Shown here one piece after another: positions 13,701-23,511 of a stretch of DNA of 64,000 bases. The notes beneath the pieces were generated by a model, which saw only the letters and a program-made list of their open reading frames with translations, searched no databases and was not told where the DNA came from. The position numbers and the translations under genes were made by a program. Location: NCBI GenBank assembly GCA_963678705.1, contig OY783219.1, positions 13,268,001 through 13,332,000 on the forward strand. Direction: 5' to 3'. This DNA is from Panorpa germanica. Lineage: Eukaryota > Arthropoda > Insecta > Mecoptera > Panorpidae. Numbering within the stretch: position 1 is the first letter of the stretch; each line of letters begins with the position of its first letter.

Positions 13701-16168
13701 CGCAAGGCTTTAGATTCTTTCTTAATTGGTTTAAGTTGTGTTTTATTCCATTTTTATTTTTTTTTTTAATTTTATTTTGTAGTAATATGCCACGTTACAA
13801 TCTGTTGCAATAAGTATGAACAATAAGTACTTATGCTAAAAATGTAAATTAACCTAGATGACAAATAGTCGTCCAGTGACGCGGCTATATCTATGAATAA
13901 CAATTAAAAACGTTGTGGTAGCTTTACCACACTATATCTTTTAGTCTTTTAAAGTCAGACGCATGTTTATCTAGTAAATTCATAGCTAGATAGTTTGGAT
14001 TCTTGATTAGTCGCTGCTGGTATCTTTTGCTGAATTTGTTAATTTCTTCTTTCACAGTTTTAATGCTGAAGTCATGGTTTATGTATAAATCCTTTTTTGT
14101 AAAAACTAAAACTAAAATTAAAGTTAAAGCTAATAAAACATCTTCCTCTTCAACCTTCTTTCTGTTCTCCACTAATTCTTTTCATGCACCAGTTTCTTTC
14201 TTCTCTCTTTCTTCTGTACCTCCTTCCTTTACTGCCTCGTTTTAACAATTCCTGTCTTCTTCTGTCAGTCTTCTTTTCACTATCTAGCTATTCCCACCTC
14301 TTATTTTCCAGCGTTTCACGTCCTTTTTTTACACATTCTCCAATATTGCTGAATTGCTTTGTGATTAATGACTTACCAAGGCTGGTAAAAACTAGTTTAC
14401 TTGACATATGTTAAGGATGCTATCAGAAATACCACCTGTTTTTTGTATTTTTTCAAAGTCAAGTTCCAATATTATACAGGTCATTTTAAAACTGGACTGA
14501 GCCCCGTAAATTAAACAGTAGCTCAAAGGTTAATAAATATTAACATAATTTAAATCATGTTTAATATTTTAGATAACGAAGAATGGATACTATGACTTGT
14601 ACATAGAGATGTGTGATTTTGATGACAATGTTAGATACGCCAAATACTCCAAATTCTCCGTTTGCTCAGTTCTTGATGGATATCGTCTAAATATCGATGG
14701 TTACAGTGGAGATGCAGGTAATTATATTTTGTGTAAAAATTGTGTTTCGAATTTTGATTTGACAGTAAATGGCAGAACTGCTGAATCGTTAAAATAAATA
14801 TTAAGATATTTTAGGGATGTGTGTAATGATTCAAAACTTGAGTGAAATTGAATTTTAAATGAATCTAAATTTGACCTCCATAGAAGATTTGGAATGCAAG
14901 GTTACATTTTATCCGCTGCAACTTTGTTACAAATTTATCACAGATTTATACATTTTATTTATCTTAGATTTTTCTTTATGCGGTTAAATTTATCACAGAT
15001 TCATTATTAAAGTTCCAGTATAAATCTGCTGTAGATTCCATTCTGTCTAGTATACATATTCCATTCAGATCAGTGTAAATCTGCTATAGTGCAGTCTAAA
15101 CTTATTAAATATTGTTTAAGTTTTTGTTTCTTTTTGATTCATAAATATTAAATGTATTTGACAATATTTTTTTGCAGGAGACTCTTTGTCGGAGCATGCT
15201 GGCCATCCGTTCTCTACATATGACCATGATGTAGATCTCGATGCAGGAAACTGTGCTAAGGACCACTACGGAGCATGGTGGTATACCAGTTGCCTCACCA
15301 GGTGGGTTTTTTATATTCAAAAGAATTTAATGGGCTTGTGCCCTCATTTTTTAGAGGTCGATTTTTCAATTGTTGATTGAAATTGATGTTAATAAATGTG
15401 TATTGGCGTGTCTATTTTATTAAATATCTACATGTTGACGGAGATATAGCAATTAAAAGTTTGAATTGTAGTTTTAGCGCTAGAATGGTCCATATTTTTA
15501 TGACGTGAAATTCCTTTTTACGTCAGTTATTTGTTGAGTAGGTCAGTGCTGTGGTAATGTATCGTAGCTGTTGGTACTCGAAATAATCAAGTCAAGTCAA
15601 AGAATAATAACTTTTTATATTATTTAACCCTGCTAAGGCAGACATAATATTGAAATTTTATTGTTCCTTGAAATAGCTGTAAATAATATTTGATATTTTG
15701 ATATATAAATACATATAGCAGAGATTTATGAGCTGTAAGGTTGGCAGCGGTTGTTCACATGCATTTGGAATGTGTACAACGTTGATTCCCTTTAATAATT
15801 AAATAGACAAAATGACTTTTTTAATTGTTAATATCTCTTAAAATATAAGGAGTTATTAAAAAATAATTGAACATTTGAAGTTCTAGCAACCAACTTTGCA
15901 TAATTTTATTATAGTAGACATGACTAGTCGTTGGTAGACATGAGATTTACATCATTTACAAATGCAATAATGTCCTATGTTCTCTTTTAGCAATCTTAAC
16001 GGCAAGTATTCTACTGGACAAGTCCCTCACGCTACTGGTATGGTCTGGAAGGAATGGCACGGATATGATTATCCTTTGAAGTCCACCAAAATGTTTATTC
16101 GCAAGAAGGTTCCTGTCAATCCTGTGCATATACACATCAATCAAAGATTCAAACCTGAGGAGCATTAA
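1715..16168 (+). CDS. Fibrinogen-related (ficolin/techylectin-like) secreted protein, 5' end missing
   Basis: Eleven exons are supported by AG/GT sites and frame: 1715-1768, 2531-2584, 2721-2777, 2870-2932, 4206-4262, 5632-5759, 13018-13160, 13232-13348, 14573-14717, 15178-15301, 15991-16168 (TAA). They give 373 residues. Residues 1-95 come from five mini-exons of 18, 18, 19, 21 and 19 codons, each built on a pattern close to RFDxLDAS..QAF.AYDRR. The sixth exon adds a Leu/Glu/Lys-rich coiled-coil-like stretch. Residues from about 139 form a fibrinogen C-terminal domain, with [50 protein letters not shown] and SNLNGKY. The aspartate-rich loop [11 protein letters not shown] fits the family's calcium site. 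In arthropods such proteins are secreted recognition or agglutination factors; the ligand here is unknown. The signal-peptide exon is not seen and should lie upstream. A 7.3-kb intron separating stalk and domain holds a Helitron. Confidence 0.87.
3090..3245 (-). repeat. Pyrimidine-rich dispersed repeat (family R-E), copy 1
   Basis: This stretch is strongly C/T-rich with phrases such as TCTTTTCTGTACCTACG. It resembles the blocks at 3750-4140, 13440-13740, 14150-14420, 26330-26650 and 50040-50660. Purine-rich counterparts lie at 51180-51400, 52060-52315 and 58010-58440. The open frames crossing these blocks are low complexity and differ between copies, so no protein is supported. Probably a degenerate retroposon read backwards. 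Confidence 0.35.
3250..3749. mobile_element. MITE-like element with about 40-bp terminal inverted repeats (family R-B)
   Basis: The left arm at 3261-3290 begins GTGCGACTTAAACATGCGAC. The right arm at 3709-3739 carries its complement with few changes (GGATGTCGCATG, then GTCGCACC). The similarity extends weakly to CGTACA/TATACG at the outer edges, giving a 500-bp element without coding capacity. A second copy that lacks the left arm lies at 22912-23242 and matches through the internal AT-rich part. It sits in an intron of the fibrinogen-related gene. Confidence 0.55.
3750..4140 (-). repeat. Pyrimidine-rich dispersed repeat (family R-E), copy 2
   Basis: A C/T-rich intronic block with the same texture as the copies elsewhere in the window. 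A long frame crosses it (3696-4160) but is composed of Leu, Ser, Phe and Pro from pyrimidine runs and overlaps the R-B right end, so it is not called a gene. Confidence 0.35.
4684..5293 (-). mobile_element. Truncated copy of the TTAA-flanked MITE (family R-A)
   Basis: This region is the reverse-complement counterpart of the arms of the element at 53241-55241, with one end intact (CCTGTACCTCC then TTAA at 5290-5293) and the other end lost near 4684. It lacks the Helitron present in the other copy, so it preserves the empty site: TTGTTA joined directly to TATTTTAT on the complementary strand. It lies in an intron of the fibrinogen-related gene. Confidence 0.55.
5465..5535 (-). repeat. Possible tRNA-derived (SINE-like) fragment
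   Basis: On the minus strand a segment reading CGGGTCGATTCCCGGACCAG resembles a tRNA T-arm with a pol III B-box. The rest does not fold into a clear tRNA, and no acceptor stem was found. A decayed SINE head is the more likely reading; chance is possible. Confidence 0.25.
5984..6337 (-). mobile_element. Short non-autonomous Helitron, in tandem with the autonomous copy
   Basis: Read on the minus strand it starts TCTTAATATATATAAATTA and ends GGCCGAGACAGCTAG, the TC...CTAG ends expected of Helitrons. There are no inverted repeats and no target duplication. An A at 5983 flanks it on the left. Its right edge abuts the CTAG end of the long Helitron at 6338 with no spacer. Close relatives lie at 46631-46964 and 54478-54831. 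It has no coding capacity. Confidence 0.75.
6338..11937 (-). mobile_element. Autonomous Helitron carrying a Rep-helicase gene
   Basis: The minus-strand 5' end is TCTTAATATATATAAATT (11937 downward) and the 3' end is GGCCGGGTCAGCTAG at 6338. T follows at 11938. Both termini match the short non-autonomous copies here. The 5.6-kb element holds the Rep-helicase gene at 6837-11396 and about 500 bp of 3' noncoding sequence. Sequence beyond 11938 is shared with the outer arm of the element at 53578-54831, so this unit may itself be part of a larger mobile unit (5984-12686). Confidence 0.85.
6837..11396 (-). CDS. Helitron Rep-helicase (rolling-circle transposase)
   Basis: Two exons, 11396-10283 and 10198-6837, join across an 84-nt intron (donor GTAAAT, acceptor TTTTTTTAG) that contains in-frame stops. 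The spliced product is about 1491 residues, normal for the family. It nicks and joins DNA during rolling-circle transposition and unwinds it. The N-terminal 120 residues are Arg-rich, followed by a Cys-containing region (CQYCQALKF, then CC). The Rep domain shows FTCNPNW, the HUH motif in [11 protein letters not shown] near residue 564, and paired tyrosines in [10 protein letters not shown] near 704-711. The C-terminal Pif1-like SF1 helicase shows Walker A APGGTGKT near 1065-1071, [26 protein letters not shown] and VACSRVG. No internal stop is seen apart from the intron, so the copy may be active. The extra residues [12 protein letters not shown] in front of the second open frame are intron-encoded. 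Confidence 0.9.
11938..12686 (-). mobile_element. Outer 5' arm of a larger chimeric Helitron
   Basis: On the minus strand this arm starts TCTATACTAATCTATAC at 12686 (T-flanked at 12687) and runs to the TC of the inner Helitron. The same arm lies at 53578-54477, again fused directly to a TCTTAATATATATAAATT module. It contains a GC-rich block (about 12115-12230) with the palindrome CCGCGCGAGTGACTCGCGCGG-like stem, and a short tandem repeat TATAGATTAG at the outer end. No coding capacity. Confidence 0.6.
13440..13740 (-). repeat. Pyrimidine-rich dispersed repeat (family R-E), copy 3
   Basis: A C/T-rich block in the intron after exon 13232-13348. It has the phrase CTTCTTTTCTGTACTTCGGC, close to the phrase in copy 1. 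No gene is supported within it. Confidence 0.35.
14150..14420 (-). repeat. Pyrimidine-rich dispersed repeat (family R-E), copy 4
   Basis: A C/T-rich intronic block with TTCTTCTGTACCTCCTTCC, related to copies 1 and 3. Overlapping short frames on both strands are low complexity. Confidence 0.35.
15332..15925 (+). repeat. R-C repeat copy in the last intron of the fibrinogen-related gene
   Basis: It begins GGGCTTGTGCCCTCATTTTT and follows the R-C consensus (TTGACGGAGATATAGCAATT-like core, GGCAGACATAATATTG, CATATAGCAGAGATTTATG). The right terminal repeat is missing. It is noncoding. Confidence 0.6.
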
Positions 16169-16355
16169 ACGATTAAACATTACAAATTTTACTTTTATCT
16201 AATATTTTATATTAATTTTAATTTAATTTACCTAACTTTTCATATGAATAAGTGATATACTCAAATGAATTAAGTTTTAATCGCCATTTTATTAAACTTT
16301 CGATCAAGTCGATTATACTTATATATTTAATATTTGTAATACTTATGTTATTGCT

Positions 16356-16361
16356 AATAAA
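16356..16361 (+). promoter_or_regulatory. Poly(A) signal of the fibrinogen-related gene
   Basis: AATAAA lies 188 bases after the TAA stop at 16166-16168 and before the next repeat copy. It is the first canonical signal after the stop and gives a 3' UTR of about 200 nt. Confidence 0.55.
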
Positions 16362-16400
16362 GTAATCAATAATAACTAAACTATGACGTGTTTATTTAAT

Positions 16401-17025
16401 GGCCTTGTGTACTCAGTTTTTAGTGGTCGATTTTTCAATTGTTGATTGAAATTGATGTTAATAAATGCGTATTGACGTGTCTATTTTATTAAATATCTAA
16501 ATATTGACGGAGATATAGCAATTAAAAGTTTGAATTGTAGTTTTAGCGCTAGAAATGGTCGGCCATATTTGTATGACGTGAAATGCATTTTAACGTCAGG
16601 TATTTGTTGAGTAGGTCAGTGCTGTGGTAATGTTCTGTAGCTATTGGTAGTCGAAATAATCAAGTCAAGTCAAAGAATAATAAGTTTTTATTTTATTTAA
16701 CCCTGCTAAGGCAGACATAATATTGAAATTTGATTGTTCCTTGAAATAGCTGTAAATAATATTTGATATTTTGATATATAAATACATATAGCAGAGATTT
16801 ATGAGCTGTAAGGTTGGTCACATTACACAAGGATTGTGATGTCACATGCACTTGGAATGTGTACAACGTTGAATCCCTTTAATAATTAAAGAGACAAAAT
16901 GACTTTTTTAATCTCCTGAAATATAAGGAGTTATTAAAAAATAATTGAACATTTAAGGTTCTAGTAACCCACTTTATCAATATATAGTAAACTTTTATAG
17001 AAATTAAGACATAGGACACAAGCCC
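16401..17025 (+). repeat. R-C repeat copy, nearly full length
   Basis: It starts GGCCTTGTGTACTC and ends ATAGGACACAAGCCC, inverted ends of the family. Interior landmarks match the copy at 25409-26129. It is followed directly by another copy. Noncoding. Confidence 0.65.
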
Positions 17026-17653
17026 ATTGATCTTAATAAATGTGGATTGGTGAGTTTATTTTATTATACGAGTATATCTAAATGTTGACAGAGATATAGC
17101 AATTAAAAATTTGAAATTGTAGTTTTAGCGCTGAAGATGTCGGCCATTTGTATGACGTGAAAATGTATTGTATAGGTCAGTTATTTGTTGATTAGGTCAG
17201 TGCTGTGGTAATGTTTTGTAGCTGTTGGAAGTCGAAATAATCAAGTTAAGTCAAAGAATAATAAGTTTTTGTTTTATTTAACCCTGTTCTTCGAAATAAC
17301 TGTAAATAATATTTGATATTTTGATAATAAAATAATAACATTACATAATAAATATAGCAGAGATGTAAGGTTGATAACCTGTAAACAGAGTTCTGATAAG
17401 AATATATCTCTTTTGTGCTCTCTTGTATAAAAGATATAGCAACATAGCAGGCGTGATGTTACATGTCTTGGAATGTTCTACAACGTTGAATCCCTTAATA
17501 ATTAAAGTGACAAAATATGACAATTTTTAATTGTAAATATCTCCTAACATATAAGAAGTTATTAGAAAATAATAGGACATTTAGGGTTCTACTAACCCAC
17601 TTTATCAATATGTAGTACACTTCTATAGAAATTAAGACATAAGACACAAGTCC
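17026..17653 (+). repeat. R-C repeat copy lacking its left end
   Basis: It starts inside the element (TTAATAAATGTGGATTGG) and ends AAGACATAAGACACAAGTCC. The part from about 17390, plus 100 bases beyond the element, is duplicated at 19735-20107 in the cytochrome c intron. This points to a segmental duplication rather than independent insertion. Confidence 0.6.
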
Positions 17654-18526
17654 ATTCACAAGCCTATGGAAAAATTGTGATTTTCAGTTTTACATCTTAA
17701 ATCATATTTTCAAACCTAGTTTGGATCTTGGATTGAGAAAAGAGATTCAAATATTTCATTTGTCAATAATTTAATCAATAAAATTGAATTAAACAATCAA
17801 CATAGCTAACTGATAAAATAAATACATTAAAGTAATTCTAATGCATTTACTCTATAAGAAAACTTTTAAGCATTCTAAAATGCAGTAGTTTGTTTATATT
17901 TTCACACGTAGCTGAGGAACACAAATTCGAATTATTTTTTGACAGGTGATGTAATGACATACATGTACATTATATTGAAATTTCTTAATGCATATATTAA
18001 CAGTTAATCATTTGCAGTGTGAGTCATGTGAGTTATATCGAAACAAAGGCTGCGGGAAAAACAAAATAAATATGTGTAACCGGATAATGTTAAGTTATAA
18101 AACCAAACGTCAAAATACATATATTTAATAATGCCTTTTAATTTAACCTCAATTTCAAAAGTACGATATAAATTAATCTATTATAGGATCTCAGAAAGCA
18201 ATCAATAAAGGTAAACACACTTATATGTAATTACATTATAGTTATGCATAGAAAATATGAAAATGAAAACATGTATTTATATACATAAACGCCGATTTCG
18301 TGATTACTTCCTACTAAAAACAAAATATGTATGTACATTACCTTAGATGTTAAAGTGACCAGTTTTTAACATTGTTCAAGCAGGATAAAATTCTGGGTAT
18401 TGGTAGTCTTGTTGATAAAAATTGTTGAGGTGTATTAAAAAAGTAACGGGAATTTGTTAAAAAGTTCGCTCTAATAATTTCATAAAATCTATTTTTCAGT
18501 AAAGCACAGTACCTCGGATCTGTCAA
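17654..18526. other. Intergenic, no gene seen
   Basis: AT-rich sequence. The first 100 bases repeat near 20010-20107. No exon with credible splice sites, RNA gene or intact element was found on either strand. Confidence 0.4.
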
Positions 18527-18995
18527 TTAGTTTGGCTGGTTGATGCAGTTCACTTCAGTAGTTCGTGCCGATTTTTGGTTTATGGCTTTAATCGAGTTGA
18601 AACTGATATCTCGGGGCCGTAGTTTTAGTTTGGGGAACATAAAGAAGTCACAGGCCACATCTGGTCTATTCGGTGGTTCATCGATGGTATTTATTGTGTT
18701 TTTGGCCTTAAATTTGGTCACAACTATCGCTCTATGCCAAGGCACAATTTACGAAAGGTTCTACCACAAATCTGGCCATTTCTGGTGGATTTTCTCACGC
18801 GTACGTTTCAATAGGGCCAAACAATATTAATTGTCTGTTCGATGCATCGAATTCATGATGCACCTTGATTTTAACGCGACGATCTCTTAGCCTATTTAAC
18901 CGCCAAATAAAATGGGGGGGGGGGGCAGAATACTTGCTCCGGACGGGCAATAATTTATGAGGCCGCAAAATTCCGAAAAGCACTGCGCACAAATT
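18527..18995 (-). pseudogene. Degenerate mariner transposase fragment
   Basis: On the minus strand, reading across frame breaks, the order is VHHEF near 18860, a KWPDLW segment, AIVVTKFKAKNTINTID, then PPNRPDVACDFFMFPKLKL near 18620 and a FNSIKAI segment. This matches the mariner order in which a PPYSPDLAPCDFFLFPKLK-like block follows the catalytic region. Stops and frameshifts interrupt it, and a run of ten or more G lies at about 18915. N-terminal and terminal-repeat parts are not visible. Inactive relic. Confidence 0.7.
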
Positions 18996-19498
18996 AAGTT
19001 TGTTAAAAAAAGTATGTTTTGGGGAAAAGACCCTTTTTTAGTTCTCAAGGAGATTGTCAGCGACAACTAACCTATCCTGTTTGTTAGAGACTGACGTTAT
19101 TGACCAGCACGTGTTTTTGATAAAACTGATTCACCATTAGTATTTTCTAACATGTTAACTCTTTATTCAATAATTTCGTTAATTGTGAAAACGTCATGCA
19201 CTACTGGAGCGGGTTGCTTCAACGAACTGCTGTAAACAAACTAATTGATAGATCTTGCTCATATTTAGCATAATTTATGAGTACAGTGTGACTAACTTTC
19301 AGAAAAAAAAAAGTTTTAATAAATTATTAGCAGTAACAAATATATGCATAGCGTACATTTACATATTTTTTACTGGCAAAATATTTGAAGTTTCAAGGTA
19401 AAAATTTTAAGTTTCAGGTTAATTGCTTGCTCTATGATTTTCAACTTTTTCTCTTATTTATGTAGAACGTATGGTTTTATTAATTTTTAATATCTAAT

Positions 19499-22341
19499 AT
19501 GGGCGGAAATGTTGAAAATGGAAAAAAATTATTCGTTCAACGCTGTGCGCAGTGCCATACTATAGACAGTGGTGGAAAAAATAAAGTCGGTCCCAATCTA
19601 CACGGAGTTATAGGGAGAGGAACAGGACAAGTTGCCGGATTTAATTATTCTGATGCAAATAAACATAAGGGTGAGAGCCTGGAGAGATTTGTTTTACTAT
19701 AATTAAGTTATATAATCACATCTCAAGAGTTGATAACGAGTGATTGTGACAAGAATATATCTCTTTTACGCTCTGTTGTATAAAAGATATAGCAACATAG
19801 GAGACGTGATGTCACATGTCTTGGAATGTTCTACAACATTGAATCCCTTAATAATTAAAGAGACAAAATATGACAATTTTTAATTGTAAATATCTCCTAA
19901 CATATAAGGAGTTATTAGAAAATAATAGGACATTTAAGGTTCTAGTAACCCACTTTATCAATATATATAGTACACTTCTATAGAAATTAAGACATAGGAC
20001 ACAAGTCCATTCACAAGCCTATGGAAAAATTGTGATTTTTATTGTTTTACATCTTAAATCATATTTTCAAACCTAGTTTGAATCTTGGATTGAGAAAATA
20101 GATTCAAATCCTGGAGAGAGCCTGGAGAGATTTGTTTTACTATAATTAAGTTATTATAATCACATCCCAAGAGTTGATAACGAGTTTCAACTAGGCGTTT
20201 TAGGCACTTATTTAACTGCAGTTCCTTTATACTAGTACAATAGGAAATAAAATATCTGGCTATGCGTTAGCGATTATTTTGCTTCTGCGCAATTATTATT
20301 ATTAAAGAATTATGTTCTGTCATATATATTGTCCTATATATTGATAAAGTTTTTTTACCAGAACCTCAAATGTCCAATTATTTGTTAATAACCACAACCG
20401 CTAGTTTGCTATCTCTTTTATACAACAGAGCGTAAAAGAGATATATTCTTGGTAGAACTCTGACAAGTTTACAGGTGGAGGTTACCAACCTTACAGCTCA
20501 TAAATCTCTGCTATATGTATTTATAAATCAAAATATCAAATATTATTTACAGCAGTTTCGAGGAACAATAAAATTTCAATATTATGTCTGCCGTAACAGA
20601 GTTAAATTAAATAAAAACTAATGGGCTTGTGTCCTCATTTTTTAGTGGTCCATTTTTCAATTGTTGATTGAAATTTATGTTAATAAATGTGTATTGGTGT
20701 GTCTATTTTATTAAATATCTAAATATTGACGGAGATATAGCAATTAAAAATTTGAATTGTAGTTTTAGCGCTAGAAATGGTCGGCCATATTTTTATGACG
20801 TGAAATGCATTTTAACGTCAGTTATTTGTTGAGTAGGTCAGTGGTGTGGTAATGTTCTGTAGCTGTTGGTAGTCAAATAATCAAATCAAGTCAAAGAATA
20901 ATAAGTTTTTATTTTATTTAACCCTTCTAAGGCAGACATAATATTGAAATTTGATTGTTCCTTGAAATAGCTGTAAATAATATTTGATATATAAATACAT
21001 ATAGCAGAGATTTATGAGCTGACGTTAATAAATGTATATTGGCGTGTCTATTTTATTAATTATCTAAATGTTGACGGCCCAGTAAACATTTTGGAGTCAC
21101 TTTGACATCATATTGAACATGCGTCATGAATTTTTTGTCATTAAAGAGTTCATTTATAGTTCAGTTTCTCACATTTTTTCATATAAAATGTCAACTTTAT
21201 CGGCTAGAAATGGCGAAATTACTCCACCTGTCGGAATACAAATGAAGATAAAGTTGATGCGAACTATAACTGAAGTGAAATAGTGATAGAAACGTCACTA
21301 AATAGGGCACTTCACCAAATTGTTTACTGGGGGAGTTATAGCAATTAAAAATTTGAATTGTTGTTTTTGCGCTAGAAATGGTCGGCCATATTTGTATGAC
21401 GTGAAATGTTATTTAACGTCAGTTATTTGTTGAGTAGGTCAGTGCTGCGGTAATGTTTTGTAGCAGTTGGTAGTCGAAATATTAAGGTCAAGTCCAAGAA
21501 TAATAAGTTTATATTTTATTTAACCCTGTTACGGCAGACATAATATTGGAATTTTATTGTTCCTTGAAATAGCTGAAAATAATATTTGATATATAAATAC
21601 ATATAGCAGAGATTTATGAGCTGTAAGGTTGGTAATCTGTAAACTTGCCAGAGTTCTATTTTGAATGCGCTATCTCTTTTACGCTCTGTTGTATAAAAGA
21701 GATAGCAACTAGCGGCTGTGATGTCACATGCAGTTGGAATGTTGAATCCCTTTAATAATTAAAGAGAAAAAATGACTTTTTTAATTGTTAATATCTCCTG
21801 AAATATAAGGAGTAAATAAAATAAAATTGGACATTTGAGGTTCTAGTAACCAACCTTATCAATAACACATATATAGTACAGTTTTATAGAAATTAAGACA
21901 TAGGCACAAGACCATTATTCTTTGACTTGATTTGATTATTTCGACTACCAACAGCTAGGTGGTGTTTGCTATAGCATTCCTAGCCCTATTCATTGGTACC
22001 GCATAGTACAACTCGGTATTACAGCCGTACCTACAACATTATGGTCAAAGACAAAACTTTTGGTATAGAATCCTTAACCCAACTCACCGTTGCAGAACAT
22101 CAGTATGAGAAAACCATTACTTGCGATGATTTGCAATGCGATGAACTATTCATCCAAGACAACGGTTACGTAATGCTTCTTATTTTTATTTTGGCTAGGT
22201 ATCGTTTGGAGTAATGCAACCCTTAACGAGTTTTTAGAAAATCCAAAGAAATATATACCTGGAACTAAAATGACATTTCCTGGCCTGAAGAAACCTCAAG
22301 AACGAGCTGACGTTATCGCATATCTCGAGTCTGAATCGTAA
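19499..22341 (+). CDS. Cytochrome c
   Basis: Two exons, 19499-19670 and 22199-22341, join in phase 1 (AAGG / GTATCG) to give 104 residues, the usual length. The protein carries electrons between complex III and cytochrome oxidase in the mitochondrial intermembrane space. Exon 1 carries the haem motif CAQCH with the His ligand, then KVGPNLHG and FNYSDANK. Exon 2 carries [11 protein letters not shown], whose Met is the sixth haem ligand, and [15 protein letters not shown]. The N-terminus ([12 protein letters not shown]) is shorter than the common insect MGVPAGDVEKGKKLF form. I chose the ATG at 19499 because it directly precedes the conserved segment. The 2.5-kb intron is almost entirely repeats, including a 70-bp duplication beginning two bases inside the donor. 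The paralogue (somatic or testis type) cannot be decided. Confidence 0.92.
19735..20115 (+). repeat. R-C fragment plus adjacent duplicated flank
   Basis: Matches the right half of the R-C family, ending GACATAGGACACAAGTCC, then continues into non-R-C sequence identical in layout to 17654-17755. The block is bracketed by a 70-bp direct repeat of cytochrome c intron sequence (19673-19741 and 20116-20185). Confidence 0.6.
20325..20620 (-). repeat. R-C repeat fragment, inverted
   Basis: Reads as the reverse complement of the R-C middle and right parts (CAGAGCGTAAAAGAGATAT, CTCATAAATCTCTGCTATAT, ATTATGTCTGCCG). It lies head-to-head with the next plus-strand copy at 20623. Confidence 0.6.
20623..21958 (+). 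repeat. Fused R-C copies interrupted by a MITE
   Basis: A copy starting GGGCTTGTGTCCTC breaks at about 21020 and passes into a second copy that runs to about 21915. The second copy is interrupted by the element at 21078-21331. A 40-bp inverted R-C scrap (21916-21958) follows. All noncoding and within the cytochrome c intron. Confidence 0.6.
21078..21331. mobile_element. MITE with CCCAGTAAACA ends, nested in an R-C copy
   Basis: A 254-bp element starting CCCAGTAAACATTTTGG and ending CCAAATTGTTTACTGGG. It splits the R-C phrase TTGACGGAGATATAGCAATT after TTGACGG; the phrase resumes as GGAGTTATAG. The only clear direct repeat at the junction is GG. The right 40 bases match the end of the larger relative at 295-1321. 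Confidence 0.65.
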
Positions 22342-22562
22342 AAAATCATATCAGGAATTAATGAAAAGATGAAATTATTTCTTTTTAAAGAAGTGGGTCT
22401 TAATTATTCGTAGGTTTTTATGATACTGTTAATTATGTAATTCAAAATTCATCAGTGTATATTTTAATGTTAGCTTAATTACATTTTTTTGAAAATAACA
22501 TTAGCTTTATTTATTTTTATTTATATTTCCTAACTCAAGGTTTTGTCATGTGGCAAAAAAAG

Positions 22563-22890
22563 AAACAATAATTTAATATGGGGTAGTAAGGTGTTCATTC
22601 AATGCTGACATTTTTCAAAAATTAGAAATTCAAAAATTGAAAAAGTGGGGATTGAAAAAATTCGGGGGTAGATAACTTTAGAGAAAGTTAATATTATGGA
22701 TTGTAGAATATTTAGGTATATTATTAATAAAAAAAAAAATTATTTAGGGGCACAGGGGCGGCTTTTGCCGAGGGTAAAAATTGTGCTAGAAAGTTGAAAT
22801 TTTGTATGTGGGCTAAATTGATACCTAATGTACGAATCGAAAAAGAAATTCCCAAATTTAAAAAAAGTTAGTCAAATAACGCATAAATAA
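22563..22890 (+). repeat. R-D dispersed repeat, copy 1
   Basis: Shares phrases such as AAAATTGTGCTAGAAAGTTG, a GGCGGCTTTTGCCGAGGGT-like segment and TCAAATAACGCATAAAT with blocks at 43500-44010 and 56190-56890. Noncoding, A- and G-rich. Class unknown. Confidence 0.5.
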
Positions 22891-22911
22891 TTTAAACACC
22901 GTTTTAAATTA

Positions 22912-23242
22912 TTTTTACTTATTTAGCAAACACAACTAAAAAAACGTCAACACACTTAGATTATACTGGAAGACTGAGTACTCCACCCTTTTGCTCGAAT
23001 TCATATTCAAAGTCGTAATACTTTTACAAGTACCGCCGAATGATTGAAACATTTTTGTTTCATAAAAATACTACCTATAATTTTTAAATATAGCATAAGT
23101 AAGGGTTTTATTAGTGTTACATGTTTATGTCGCACTAGTCTGTACGGTAAAAGTACAACATATTTAGTACACTCATGTCAATTTATGAATGAAAATATAT
23201 AAATGTTGGAAGTTGCATGTTTAAGTCGCACCAGTGTGTACG
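22912..23242. mobile_element. R-B MITE, left arm missing
   Basis: Matches 3420-3749 with scattered changes and ends with the arm GTCGCACCAGTGTGTACG. It directly follows R-D sequence. Noncoding. Confidence 0.5.
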
Positions 23243-23511
23243 GTACATGAACGTTGCTAGATATGCCAGGTGCCAGGATTAGTGTATCCTCTCGCTTGCG
23301 AAATATTCTTTATGTATTGCTATATTTTGGTATTTACTGAAGTTTATTATAATTCTGTGTAAGTCATAAAATACAATATAGGTAATTAAATAAATACAAA
23401 ATACATTAAAAATCTTTTACGAAGATATGAATTTAATATTAATAGAAAGAATACGAAAAATTAACTCGAAAGATAACTTACCTTACATTATATTAATCTA
23501 AATATTGTGAT

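Noticed and set aside
15186-15380. 64-codon plus-strand frame
   Set aside because: It is fibrinogen-domain exon 15178-15301 read through its donor into an R-C repeat.
18540-18830. 96-codon plus-strand frame with a hydrophobic stretch
   Set aside because: It is antisense to the mariner remnant.
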